A DNA stretch of 64,000 bases from Lantana camara (lineage: Eukaryota > Streptophyta > Magnoliopsida > Lamiales > Verbenaceae): assembly GCA_037501455.1 (NCBI GenBank), contig CM074865.1, positions 34,640,501-34,704,500 of the forward strand, given 5' to 3'. The translations under genes were made by a program, and so were the position numbers. Shown piece after piece: positions 36,401-48,018 of this stretch (the stretch's first letter is position 1; each line of letters begins with the position of its first letter). The notes under the pieces were generated by a model, which saw nothing but the letters and a program-made list of their open reading frames with translations, was not told the DNA's origin and searched no databases.

Positions 36401-37052
36401 CGAAAAAGGTAAATTGATTGAATGCATTAATAATGGATTACACAAGGTGTTGGTTGGAGATAATGCATGCCCACTCGCCCGGCCACAGAAGACCTATTGG
36501 AAATTGATTGTTATAAACCCTTTGATGATTTCTTCTCACCCACTTGGGAAATGCTTTTAAAACCTCACTTGGGATTATAACTTGGATGTGATTGTTTAAA
36601 TACCATTGTATAGTATACATATGCCCTGATTTTATACCCAGCAGTCCCTTTTGGACTAAACCCGTTTGATTTTCAGCTGTACAAGTGTCAGTGGAGCTAG
36701 GCGGGAATTCGAGTCATTGTGTCTTGCATTCGTCTCTAGCTCTTGTATTTTGGTCTTACACTTGCATACTCATAATTATGATTATTGTATTTTGGAGCGT
36801 ATATGATAGATTAGGCCGTGATGGCTCTTTTGGATACTTGCATATTGTAAATGAATTATTTTTGGAGCTTGAACGCTCATGGTATATATATGATAAATGA
36901 TCAGTTATTGCTTCCGCTTCAATGTTTTGCTCTGATTTTATGGTTTAAGGGTTAGTCCCACCTAGCATAGCGTGTGTGTATATCCCCGTTCGCCGTGATT
37001 TAGCTCGGGTATGGAGTGTCCATTTCATATTCGGGTCGGGTCTCGGTAAGGG
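33443..37052 (+). repeat. 3' LTR of element A, cut by element B
   Basis: Starts TGTGACGCCCCG, right after the polypurine tract. It carries no MITE (empty site 33590-33597). Landmarks: donor 34341, GC hairpins 34980-35090, mini-exon 35878-35943, hairpin pair 36132-36330, last exon from 36677. It stops within TCTCGGT (about 37047), where LTR B begins. The last bases of the LTR are displaced beyond the window. Confidence 0.85.
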
Positions 37053-38876
37053 GTAAAACGCCCCAGTTTTTCAGTTAAAATAATGTGGCGAATTTGTTTA
37101 TAAATTGCGCAATTTAATTATTTAATTATATGATTAATTGTTTATAAATGTTTATATTTGATTTAAACTATAAACTATTGTTATTTTAATTTAATTCATT
37201 TTATTTTACTTTGATAGTTAGTGTTTAAATCCTTAATTAAGGTTTCATGTTACCTTAACTATTTCGGTAATTCTGTTAATTAATTTCAACATGTTATTAG
37301 TTGGTTTTAATTTAATTAAAATGGAATTTAAGTTTTAGTAATTAATTTATAACGTTATGAATTCATTATTGCGCATGAGTGTTCTATTTGGGCTTCGTTC
37401 CTATATGTAATGATATCAGAATGGTATGGAAATTTAGTATGTCGTAAATATGTGTGTTATGAACATGCCTATATGCTCGGTTTATGTTTTCGGATTCATT
37501 TGACGTGTTAACGAATTTAATTTGATTTGTGGAACCAAGTCGGGGGCTAACGAGCAATTAGCGCACCCTTGGTTCCGTACGTGATATCTTGAGCTCGAGA
37601 ATTCGGATTCAAATTCCGTCACCTCCGTTGCCTTCGTATCGATGATTCGGAGACAATGGAACAAGCCTCATACCTTTTTGAAATCATTAAGACCTTCGAA
37701 ATCCAACCGTAACGGACAACTCGTGCAAGAAGAGCTCCTTTTGTTGACTAGTCTTCATGGTGGGACCCGTTTTACTCAAACCTAACCTAACCAAAGCTTA
37801 ACCATGACTTTTGTACCTTGAGTTAAGCCCTTTATTCCCCCTTTTAGCAGCAAAAACCGAACCAAACCTCCCTCATTGCTGCTACATCTGATCGAGATAG
37901 AGGAAGAGAGAAAAGGAAGAAAAACCCTTGGCCATTCTTGTGATTTTGAGCTCAAATCACCTCCCTTCTTCTTCTAATCTTCAAGGTATGAATATTTTTG
38001 TCTTCTCTACTCTATTAGGCTTGAGTTCATCTATTTAATACATGATTTGGATCAGATTTGATTAGGGTTTGAGTGATGAGTTTGGTATGAACTTTTAGGG
38101 ATTTTGTTCTTGTGACCTATTTGCTTGTGTAGCTGATTTTCTTGCTTATACATGATTATATGAGCTTGTTTCTTGGCCTATTTCTTTCCTAACTGATAGT
38201 ATATTATGTTAGGAGGATTTTATCTCTTGACCCTTTGATGAAATTATGAGATATGGAACTCCAAACTTGATGATCAAACTGCTTCCCCTGTTTTTCGAAC
38301 TGCTGCTGCTGATTTTGCTTTGTTGCTTGATCAAATGATCTTCTTTTCGTGTGAATTTGCATGGATATTATGTACACTCATTGCTCTATATGTTAACATT
38401 CATGTTTCAAGTATTTGGATCCATTTTAAGCCTCAAAACCGAAAGACATGGGCTGTTCTTATGCATGATCTATGACAGACTTGTTGCTGTTGCAATTGTG
38501 TGGTTGTTGGTCACCCTAATGTGCTTTAATTTGTGCCATTTTGCATATATATGAAGTATATTAGTTTTTTAGTATGTTAGCATGCTTTCCCCAAGGTTTC
38601 AGATCCAAATTCAAGCCCTAAGTACTTGATCAAGGCCTGATTGAACCAATAGGGCTCTTATGTATGTTTTTGGCGACCCAGTTTTGCCGCATGATTTAGA
38701 TGCTCATAATGTGTGATTTAGCCTTTTCACTCTAAATGAAATATGTTCCTTACATGCTAAATATGTTGTATATTAAGTTTCATAGCTTTTGGAGTTGATT
38801 TGGTATGCTTTTGGATTGATTTTGTATGGGTTCAGTTTTACCGGTATAGCCTTGTGTGCGAGTTTGGTTCTGTACC

Positions 38877-39005
38877 GTGACACCCCCGTGTCTCATTTAC
38901 ACTAAGTTGTGAGACACGGGCGTGTCACACCTTCTGGGCAGGTCTGTACTGAGCCACGGTCGTGGCTCAGTTTAGCTAAGGAAGGTGACACCCCCGTGTC
39001 CCTTC
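38877..39005 (+). repeat. GC-rich hairpin cluster in the LTR of B
   Basis: GACACCCCCGTGTCTCA pairs with TGAGACACGGGCGTGTC, and TGAGCCACGGTCGTGGCTCA folds on itself. A third GACACCCCCGTGTCCC follows. Copies are at about 45965-46090 (B2) and 53107-53235 (B3). B3 has GAGCCACGGCCGTGGCTC, a perfect palindrome. The position matches the GC-rich cluster of LTR A. Confidence 0.7.
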
Positions 39006-39567
39006 CCTTGCGCAGTCCTTGTTGCTTCCTTTTCGGTTTTTGGTTTGTTTCACCTCTCCAATGACTTTATCGCCTTTGGTGTTGAACTATGAACTTGTTT
39101 TGCTTTGTGTTAGGAGTATTGTGATTTATTTTCATGGCATTTGGATGAGTTGTAGGCATGCTTTTGCTTAATGCCGTTTATGTGTGTTTATATGTCGTTT
39201 ATGAATCGCGTAACTCATTTTCTATATCATATGATTCCTTCTTGTTGTCAAACCTTGGAAACATGCTATCTTATGTAATATGAGGTATGTAGTAGCGTTT
39301 TAGGAAAGCTTGAATATGTACTATGCTCCTATTTGAATTCTTGAATTAATTTGATTGGAGATATGAATTGATGAATTTGAATGAAAATGAATGAATGAGT
39401 GAATGACTTGGTTATACGATTTAAATGCCTTAATAATGCACATGAACATTTTCATGACATAATATCATCTTTATGCATTCATATCATGCTTGTGCATTGC
39501 CGTGCGTCTTATATGGTTCATCTTGAGTCTTGAGTCTCACGAGCACGTCATGTTGTCTTTTGTACAG

Positions 39568-39641
39568 TTTATCTCCAGGGTGGAGAGATCTTGATCCTTC
39601 GGGCACTTGGTAACTCGTATCCTTGTTTCGTCTTGTACCAG
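39568..39641 (+). other. predicted 74-nt leader mini-exon in LTR B
   Basis: Acceptor TCTTTTGTACAG before it and donor TACCAG|GTGAGG after it. The same length recurs at 46655-46728 and 53799-53872. Both borders are strong consensus matches. It corresponds in order to the mini-exons of A and A2. Confidence 0.45.
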
Positions 39642-39863
39642 GTGAGGGTGTTTTTGTTTTAGCTATGTAACAAACCCTACAACCCTTATGTGAAAAGCAT
39701 TGGCCAAAACCTTATGATTATATATATATGTTACTTTTAAAGTAAAGTCATCGAGTAAATATTGATCGAGTAAACCCTTTTCAAATGATTTATGATTATG
39801 TTATGTACTTATGAATTGATATGTTTGGCGAGACACATTTATGATTTATGATTGTATGGGCCC

Positions 39864-40063
39864 CGGGACTTAGTATATGTGGCTAACCGAGGAAGCAAGG
39901 GCTGACGGGGATCCCATATACTAGTCCCAACCAATTACGGTGAAACGGACTTCGTCAAGGAGTTTTTGACGGGGAAACACTAACCGGGCTTTGAGGCCTC
40001 ATGAACCTCATAGCCGCATTGATATGATTGGGTGGTCGGGCCTTGCAAACCCGTCCACCACCC
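39864..40063 (+). promoter_or_regulatory. paired hairpin module in the LTR of B
   Basis: Hairpin 1 pairs GGGACTTAGTATATG with CATATACTAGTCCC, leaving one bulged T: 14 pairs. Hairpin 2 (40030-40063) pairs GGGTGG with CCACCC and CGGG with CCCG, with TTGCAA in the loop. Copies are at 46952-47150 (B2) and, in B3, the module is cut by element C at 54097. Compared with A, the stem changes on both arms together. Confidence 0.6.
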
Positions 40064-40931
40064 GGAGGAAGAAGGTTGGAACTGATTTATGATTATGTTA
40101 TGTTATGTATGATTATGCACCGTGCGGGAAGGCCGGGACACGGATTGCCCAAACGAATATGATTTATGATATATGATCTGCATGTATTATGATATATTGC
40201 ATGAACACCTAATCAACATATTAATGATATTTGTCGTACACGGTCGGAGTTTGGTTGGAGATTGTGCACGCTCACTCGTCGAGCCTTATGTTTATGTATG
40301 ATTTATGAAAGTAATGAATTAATATGATTAGTCATAAAATCCGAGCATTGATTAATCATTCTCTTGCCCTTTTTGGGAACTAATTTCAAATAAAACATTG
40401 TTCGGAATTTATGACTTGCATGTGCATGTTTTTATATATGTATACCGCTCCTGCTCACTCAGTCTTCTAGAGACTGACCCTCTCCCTCCCCAATCTTTTA
40501 GTGTGCAGGTTTGACCTTGGAGTTTCGAGCTAGGCGGAGGTGTTTGGAGTCTTTAAGTTGGTCAAGTTAGGTTAGGAGAGTCTCTGCACTCACTTATGTA
40601 TTGGAATTATGTCTGAATCGATTCTATGGTATCATGAACTTGAATATTTATGTAATTGTTATTGAATTGCTTTTACTGGGTTTTGCTATGTTTTAAAAGA
40701 GGCCTGAAGAGCCCAGTTCTGGTTATGGTTTGTATGTTTGAACTTTGGCTTTGCAATACATTATATTTTGTTGATTTGTTTTCATTGCAGGGTGTAGCTC
40801 CGCCTGGCTTAGGAAGGTTTTTATGTTGCCTCCCGTTCGCTATGGTTTGATATGGGTGCGGATTTGCTGTTTCGTTACTCGTGTTGAGCCATAGTGCGGG
40901 GGATGTGGTGCCTCACGTGCGGGGTGCTACA

Positions 40932-43900
40932 TCCTTATGTGGTATTAGAGCCCGGTTGCAAAACCGGTGTTCTTGAGTCATGTTTGAGTCAGTTAGGTCG
41001 CACGGCATAGGAACAACTTGTTAATGTGTACATTGCATCGATTTGGCATGAATATTTGATATTAATTGTTGGAAATTGCTTAATACAGGTATACAATCTA
41101 CTCTCTCATTTAGTTGCTTTAAATGTTGCATTCTGCATTCTATGTGCATTGATTCATTTAACTACGTGCCATAAGCACACACTAATCTCCATGCATCCAT
41201 ATTTGAGTTGATCTTTCTGATATAGGCTACTATCATGCAAACAAAGCTATAATTCACACCAACTACAATTGACAAAGTAACTTGAAGGTCAAGTGTTCAA
41301 ATTCCACAGCTTGCACAATGGAACTACCTATAATGGCTCGTATCATGGGAGGAAGCTTGGATCACGGGAAGGTTCATCAATCATGCCCCACCTACAAACC
41401 TTGAAGGTTCTCAACATACAAGAATTGCAAAGACTCAAGTTCTAACTTGAGGGATGCGTGAGACAACGAGAGGGGTGTGGAACTCTTCGCCACCCCGATT
41501 TTGAAGACATTTAATACAAGATTAAATGCTCCAAGGTTCACCGTTGAAGCTTCGAGTTTGGAATGGTTGGATGATTGGAAGACCAAATTGGGAAGCTTCA
41601 AGGGATCGGATGCAAGATGTGTTAAAAAGGTTCGACTCAACTCAGATGCAAGGATTGGGAGCCGTTAATCATAAAGCTCACTATGAGGTCAAATATAGAA
41701 GCTCACTTGATACGAATATAAGCGTGGGACAACAAATGGACGCAAGGCAAAGAGACTTATGAGCATCGAGGAATACAAATCGCGTCGTCTTCTTGGAACT
41801 TTGGAACATGGAGACATCAAGAAGCAAACAAGAATGGAAAGCATTATCATGGGTGAATTATGCGCGTAGATCGGAAACAAAGGATAAGCTAAAGGAACTT
41901 TAACCGGAGAGGACATCAAGATGAAGATTCGGACGACCTTTAGAGGTCGATGCTTGGAAGTACGTTGAGGTGTAAACTCCATTGACAAAGAAGACCTTGG
42001 GTTCAAGAATAGCACGTTCGGGCCATAGGATATACAAATGGATGCAAGAAGATTAGGGAGATTCGAAAACCATGGGAAGCTAAGGAGTTATCAATGTCTC
42101 CAAAGAAAGTTACAATTATGGGAATGAGGAACACGTCATCAAGCTAAAAGCTTACCACCTCGGTGACAGGTTCTGCATATTCATGGCATGAGCATCATGC
42201 ATCGATTTAAATTAGTTGCTTTCTTTATCTATATGTACGTTTATGTTTAATTAATATAATTGCTCCAATGTGTTGCATCGTTGCATCTTTAACTGTTTAC
42301 TATGTGCATTGGCATGTTAATCCTTAACTGTTTACTATATGCATTGGCATGTTAATCCAACATGCATGTCTTAGTGTTTAATTGATAGGGAATGACTCCA
42401 CCTTGTTCATCAAGCGATTCTTTGATCAAGGCTTACTCGAATCAAGACGAGAAGAATAGTTGGGTTATATCTTGGGAGTTCCGGGCATATAGTTTAGCTA
42501 GCACAATCTACACCAAAGAAACTAAGTTGAAGAGTTTTGGAGAAACCGTAATCTCAGAGGCGAAGTAACGAATTCAACTAAAATTTCCAAATAAGGGAGC
42601 ATTGATTAGGAAATAATGTAAATCCTTTTCGATCCTTGAAGGGATTACCTTTAGTTGAAAGAATGGAAATACAAGAGGGGATTAAATTAGTCTAGATTTC
42701 AAGAAGAGCAAGAAAGAGAAAAGTTGGGGATTAGAAGGAAGTAATTATTGAAGGGTTTGAATTGAACCTTAGGAGTGAATTAAAGAAACAGAAGTGGCTC
42801 AGCAAAAATTTCAATGAAAGAAGGATTCATGGAGTTTGACATGTAAGAGCAAAAATTTTAAGGGGGAGAGCACGACCGAGAGGTGAATTGGAGGATGGGA
42901 GTGGTGCTCGAATGAATATGTTAGGAGTAATGACAGGGATGCAAATTAAGGAGAATCTGGAAGTCCTAAGGGTGGTGATTAGGAATGAATAAGACGGTGG
43001 TTATGGTTAAACTGTTAAGAGAGAAGCTACGTATAGAATTCTGATCTGGAGGTGATGGAATCATAAGAGAGTTTCTATGAACTTTTAAGTTAGAATTAAC
43101 AAGGGAAAACCGAATCAAGCTATCACATAAGGGGATGGTGTCGATCAAGATTTATTCAATAAAGTATAAAGGGGTCCGAGACAATATTATTAAGTTATCG
43201 ATTATATCAAACGTGATCCAGAAGGAAACTTAAGAAGGGACCAAATAGAAAAGGATGATAATTGGAAGATTACTTCAAGCTTCAAGAATCATCAAGAACC
43301 TTCTATCTTCGGTTAAGAAAATATGGGACCAGTTATCGAATATAACATTGAGGGGGTCAAAGGGAATGAACGGACAATAGGAACGGAAGGTGGGAAAAGA
43401 TTTGTGTTGAAAGAGACTATAAGAATAAACATCGTAAGGTCGGGATCGAATCATCAAGTTTGCCCAGAGTGGTTATCCTCGGGGATATGTTGAGCACCGA
43501 TTTGGATAAGGATTGAAGAAGTTGGGTAGCAGTACAAGTTAGAAAGGATCTAAGAATATACTCCTTAAAGAATTCATCAATCGCTTCACCGGGGAACCCT
43601 GAAGAGGTTCAAGACAAGCTGGGCACTGAGTTACATTCAGGACAGATCATACCTTGGACAACGACAACTCACAAATCTGAATTTTGCAACTACGGTGAAC
43701 GGTACTTATAGCATTCATGATACATGTATCCATGCAAATTTAACCTACATAATCTTTATATTAGGTGCTTTGATCTTGTACTGTGTTAAATTACTTGGAG
43801 TAATTGAAAATCAATGTGGGTGACGTTTATTACTTGCTTTGGGTGCCTTACGTGATTTTAAATTTGGTTTTGCGTGAGTTCCTTGGGAGTATTGGAGACT

Positions 43901-44140
43901 TCCTTGTTTTATTTTCGGTTGAGAGACGGGGTGCTCTCTTTGTTTGTAAGAGACGGGGATTCTCTTATTTTTATTTGAGTGACGGGGTACTCTCTTTACT
44001 TGCGAGAGACGAGGTTCTCTCATTGCTGCTCGAGAGACGGGGCTCTCTCCTTGTTGCTTGTGAGAGACGGGGAATCTCTCATTGTTTGTTTTCAGGCGTG
44101 TTGTGAATCCGAGGACGGATTCTTTTTAAGGGGGAGAGAT
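40932..44140 (+). other. non-coding interior 1 of element B
   Basis: Begins with a primer site (TGGTATTAGAGC, 40940-40951, one change from consensus) and the hairpin CGGTTGCAAAACCG. An acceptor-like GATATAG ends at 41225, just before an ATG, where gag would start in A. After that there are only short open frames (under 110 codons) with no recognisable domain. A 35-bp direct duplication (42289-42323 and 42324-42358) is single in interior 2. It ends with the GAGAGACGGGG repeats and the polypurine tract AAGGGGGAGAGAT (44128-44140). Confidence 0.8.
43921..44080 (+). repeat. GAGAGACGGGG hairpin repeats, 6 units
   Basis: Six units of the form GAGAGACGGGG-NN-CTCTC, spaced about 30 bp. Each can fold, with GAGAG pairing with CTCTC around an ACGGGG loop. 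The array lies about 50 bp before the polypurine tract. The second interior has eight units. Confidence 0.85.
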
Positions 44141-47100
44141 TGTAACGCCCCAGTTTTTCAGTTAAAATAATGTGGCGAATTTGTTTATAAATTGCGCAAT
44201 TTAATTATTTAATTATATGATTAATTGTTTATAAATGTTTATATTTGATTTAAACTATAAACTATTGTTATTTTAATTTAATTCATTTTATTTTACTTTG
44301 ATAGTTAGTGTTTAAATCCTTAATTAAGGTTTCATGTTACCTTAACTATTTCGGTAATTCTGTTAATTAATTTCAACATGTTATTAGTTGGTTTTAATTT
44401 AATTAAAATGGAATTTAAGTTTTAATAATTAATTTATAACGTTATGAATTCATTATTGCGCATGAGTGTTCTATTTGGGCTTCGTTCCTATATGTAATGA
44501 TATCGGAATGGTATGGAAATTTAGTATGTCGTAAATATGTGTGTTATGAACATGCCTATATGCTCGGTTTATGTTTTCGGATTCATTTGACGTGTTAACG
44601 AATTTAATTTGATTTGTGGAACCAAGTCGGGGGCTAACGAGCAATTAGCGCACCCTTGGTTCCGTACGTGATATCTTGAGCTCGAGAATTCGGATTCAAA
44701 TTCCGTCACCTCCGTTGCCTTCGTATCGATGATTCGGAGACAATGGAACAAGCCTCATACCTTTTTGAAATCATTAAGACCTTCGAAATCCAACCGTAAC
44801 GGACAACTCGTGCAAGAAGAGCTCCTTTTGTTGACTAGTCTTCATGGTGGGACCCTTTTTACTCAAACCTAACCTAACCAAAGCTTAACCATGACTTTTG
44901 TACCTTGAGTTAAGCCCTTTATTCCCCCTTTTAGCAGCAAAAACCGAACCAAACCTCCCTCATTGCTGCTACATCTGATCGAGATAGAGGAAGAGAGAAA
45001 AGGAAGAAAAACCCTTGGCCATTCTTGTGATTTTGAGCTCAAATCACCTCCCTTCTTCTTCTAATCTTCAAGGTATGAATATTTTTGTCTTCTCTACTCT
45101 ATTATGCTTGATTTCATCTATTTAATACATGATTTGGATCAGATTTGATTAGGGTTTGAGTGATGAGTTTGGTATGAACTTTTAGGGATTTTGTTCTTGT
45201 GACCTATTTGCTTGTGTAGCTGATTTTCTTGCTTATACATGATTATATGAGCTTGTTTCTTGGCCTATTTCTTTCCTAACTGATAGTATATTATGTTAGG
45301 AGGATTTTATCTCTTGACCCTTTGATGAAATTATGAGATATGGAACTCCAAACTTGATGATCAAACTGCTTCCCCTGTTTTTCGAACTGCTGCTGCTGAT
45401 TTTGCTTTGTTGCTTGATCAAATGATCTTCTTTTCGTGTGAATTTGCATGGATATTATGTACACTCATTGCTCTATATGTTAACATTCATGTTTCAAGTA
45501 TTTGTGTCCATTTTAAGCCTCAAAACCGAAAGACATGGGCTGTTCTTATGCATGATCTATGACAGACTTGTTGCTGTTGCAATTGTGTGGTTGTTGGTCA
45601 CCCTAATGTGCTTTAATTTGTGCCATTTTGCATATATATGAAGTATATTAGTTTTTTAGTATGTTAGCATGCTTTCCCCAAGGTTTCAGATCCAAATTCA
45701 AGCCCTAAGTACTTGATCAAGGCCTGATTGAACCAATAGGGCTCTTATGTATGTTTTTGGCGACCCAGTTTTGCCGCATGATTTAGATGCTCATAATGTG
45801 TGATTTAGCCTTTTCACTCTAAATGAAATATGTTCCTTACATGCTAAATATGTTGTATATTAAGTTTCATAGCTTTTGGAGTTGATTTGGTATGCTTTTG
45901 GATTGATTTTGTATGGGTTCAGTTTTACCGGTATAGCCTTGTGTGCGAGTTTGGTTCTGTACCGTGACACCCCCGTGTCTCATTTACACTAAGTTGTGAG
46001 ACACGGGCGTGTCACACCTTCTGGGCAGGTCTGTACTGAGCCACGGTCGTGGCTCAGTTTAGCTAAGGAAGGTGACACCCCCGTGTCCCTTCCCTTGCGC
46101 AGTCCTTGTTGCTTCCTTTTCGGTTTTTGGTTTGTTTCACCTCTCCAATGACTTTATCGCCTTTGGTGTTGAACTATGAACTTGTTTTGCTTTGTGTTAG
46201 GAGTATTGTGATTTATTTTCATGGCATTTGGATGAGTTGTAGGCATGCTTTTGCTTAATGCCGTTTATGTGTGTTTATATGTCGTTTATGAATCGCGTAA
46301 CTCATTTTCTATATCATATGATTCCTTCTTGTTGTCAAACCTTGGAAACATGCTATCTTATGTAATATGAGGTATGTAGTAGCGTTTTGGGAAAGCTTGA
46401 ATATGTACTATGCTCCTATTTGAATTCTTGAATTAATTTGATTGGAGATATGAATTGATGAATTTGAATGAAAATGAATGAATGAGTGAATGACTTGGTT
46501 ATACGATTTAAATGCCTTAATAATGCACATGAACATTTTCATGACATAATATCATCTTTATGCATTCATATCATGCTTGTGCATTGCCGTGCGTCTTATA
46601 TGGTTCATCTTGAGTCTTGAGTCTCACGAGCACGTCATGTTGTCTTTTGTACAGTTTATCTCCAGGGTGGAGAGATCTTGATCCTTCGGGCACTTGGTAA
46701 CTCGTATCCTTGTTTCGTCTTGTACCAGGTGAGGGTGTTTTTGTTTTAGCTATGTAACAAACCCTACAACCCTTATGTGAAAAGCTTTGGCCCAAACCTT
46801 ATGATTATATATATATGTTACTTTTAAAGTAAAGTCATCGAGTAAATATTGATCGAGTAAACCCTTTTCAAATGATTTATGATTATGTTATGTACTTATG
46901 AATTGATATGTTTGGCGAGACACATTTATGATTTATGATTGTATGGGCCCCGGGACTTAGTATATGTGGCTAACCGAGGAAGCAAGGGCTGACGGGGATA
47001 CCATATACTAGTCCCAACCAATTACGGTGAAACGGACTTCGTCAAGGAGTTTTTGACGGGGAAACGCTAACCGGGCTTTGAGGCCTCATGAACCTCATAG

Positions 47101-48018
47101 CCGCATTGATATGATTGGGTGGTCGGGCCTTGCAAACCCGTCCACCACCCGGAGGAAGAAGGTTGGAACTGATTTATGATTATGTTATGTTATGTATGAT
47201 TATGCACCGTGCGGGAAGGCCGGGACACGGATTGCCCAAACGAATATGATTTATGATATATGATCTGCATGTATTATGATATATTGCATGAACACCTAAT
47301 TAACATATTAATGATATTTGTCGTACACGGTCGGAGTTTGGTTGGAGATTGTGCACGCTCACTCGCCGAGCCTTATGTTTATGTATGATTTATGAAAGTA
47401 ATGAATTAATATGATTAGTCATAAAATCCGAGCATTGATTAATCATTCTCTTGCCCTTTTTGGGAACTAATTTCAAATAAAACCTTGTTCGAAATTTATG
47501 ACTTGCATGTGCATGTTTTTATATATGTATACCACTCCTGCTCACTCAGTCTTCTAGAGACTGACCCTCTCCCTCCCCAATCTTTTAGTGTGCAGGTTTG
47601 ACCTTGGAGTTTTGAGCTAGGCGGAGGTGTTTGGAGTCTTTAAGTTGGTCAAGTTAGGTTAGGAGAGTCTCTGCACTCACTTAAGTATTGGAATTATGTC
47701 TGAATCGATTCTATGGTATCATGAACTTGAATATTTATGTAATTGTTATTGAATTGCTTTTACTGGGTTTTGCTATGTTTTAAAAGAGGCCTGAAGAGCC
47801 CAGTTCTGGTTATGGTTTGTATGTTTGAACTTTGGCTTTGCAATACATTATATTTTGTTGATTGGTTTTCATTGCAGGGTCTAGCTCCGCCTGGCTTAGG
47901 AAGGTTTTTATGTTGTCTCCCGTTCGCTATGGTTTGATATGGGTGCGGATTTACTGTTTCGTTACTCGTGTTGAGCCATAGTGCGGGGGATGTGGTGCCT
48001 CACGTGCGGGGTGCTACA
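44141..48018 (+). repeat. LTR B2 (shared middle LTR)
   Basis: Starts TGTAACGCCCCAG, ends GGGTGCTACA; 3878 bp and nearly the same as B1. It serves as the 3' LTR of the first unit and the 5' LTR of the second. Landmarks: donor 45073, mini-exon 46655-46728, hairpin pair 46952-47150, last exon from 47596. Confidence 0.9.

Larger units (their letters stand above)
9275..37052 (+). mobile_element. Element A: degraded Ty3/gypsy chromovirus with nested insertions
   Basis: Parts in order: 5' LTR 9275-13058, primer site, gag start 13272, pol remnants to 33431, polypurine tract, and 3' LTR 33443-37052. The 3' LTR lacks its last 35-40 bp because element B inserted there. Later insertions are a MITE (9430), A2 (13314-25773) and the antisense LTR E (27289). 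The coding part has several stops and frameshifts and lacks about 125 nt beside E, so it is inactive. The RT, RNase H, integrase and C-terminal chromodomain order and the long LTRs suggest the Tekay/Del lineage (inference). Confidence 0.85.
37053..40931 (+). repeat. LTR B1
   Basis: About 3.88 kb. The first bases are slightly altered (GGTAAAACGCCCC against TGTAACGCCCC in B2). It contains a donor AAG|GTATGA at 37986, GC-rich hairpins 38877-39005, a mini-exon 39568-39641 (donor CCAG|GTGAGG), a hairpin pair 39864-40063 and an acceptor GTGTGCAG ending 40508. Short open frames inside recur in B2 and B3 and show no family. Confidence 0.85.

Noticed and set aside
41392..42015. Open frames of 60-108 codons in the interior of B as possible genes
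   Set aside because: Short, overlapping on both strands, no retroviral or host motif; the second interior repeats them only because it is a recent duplicate.
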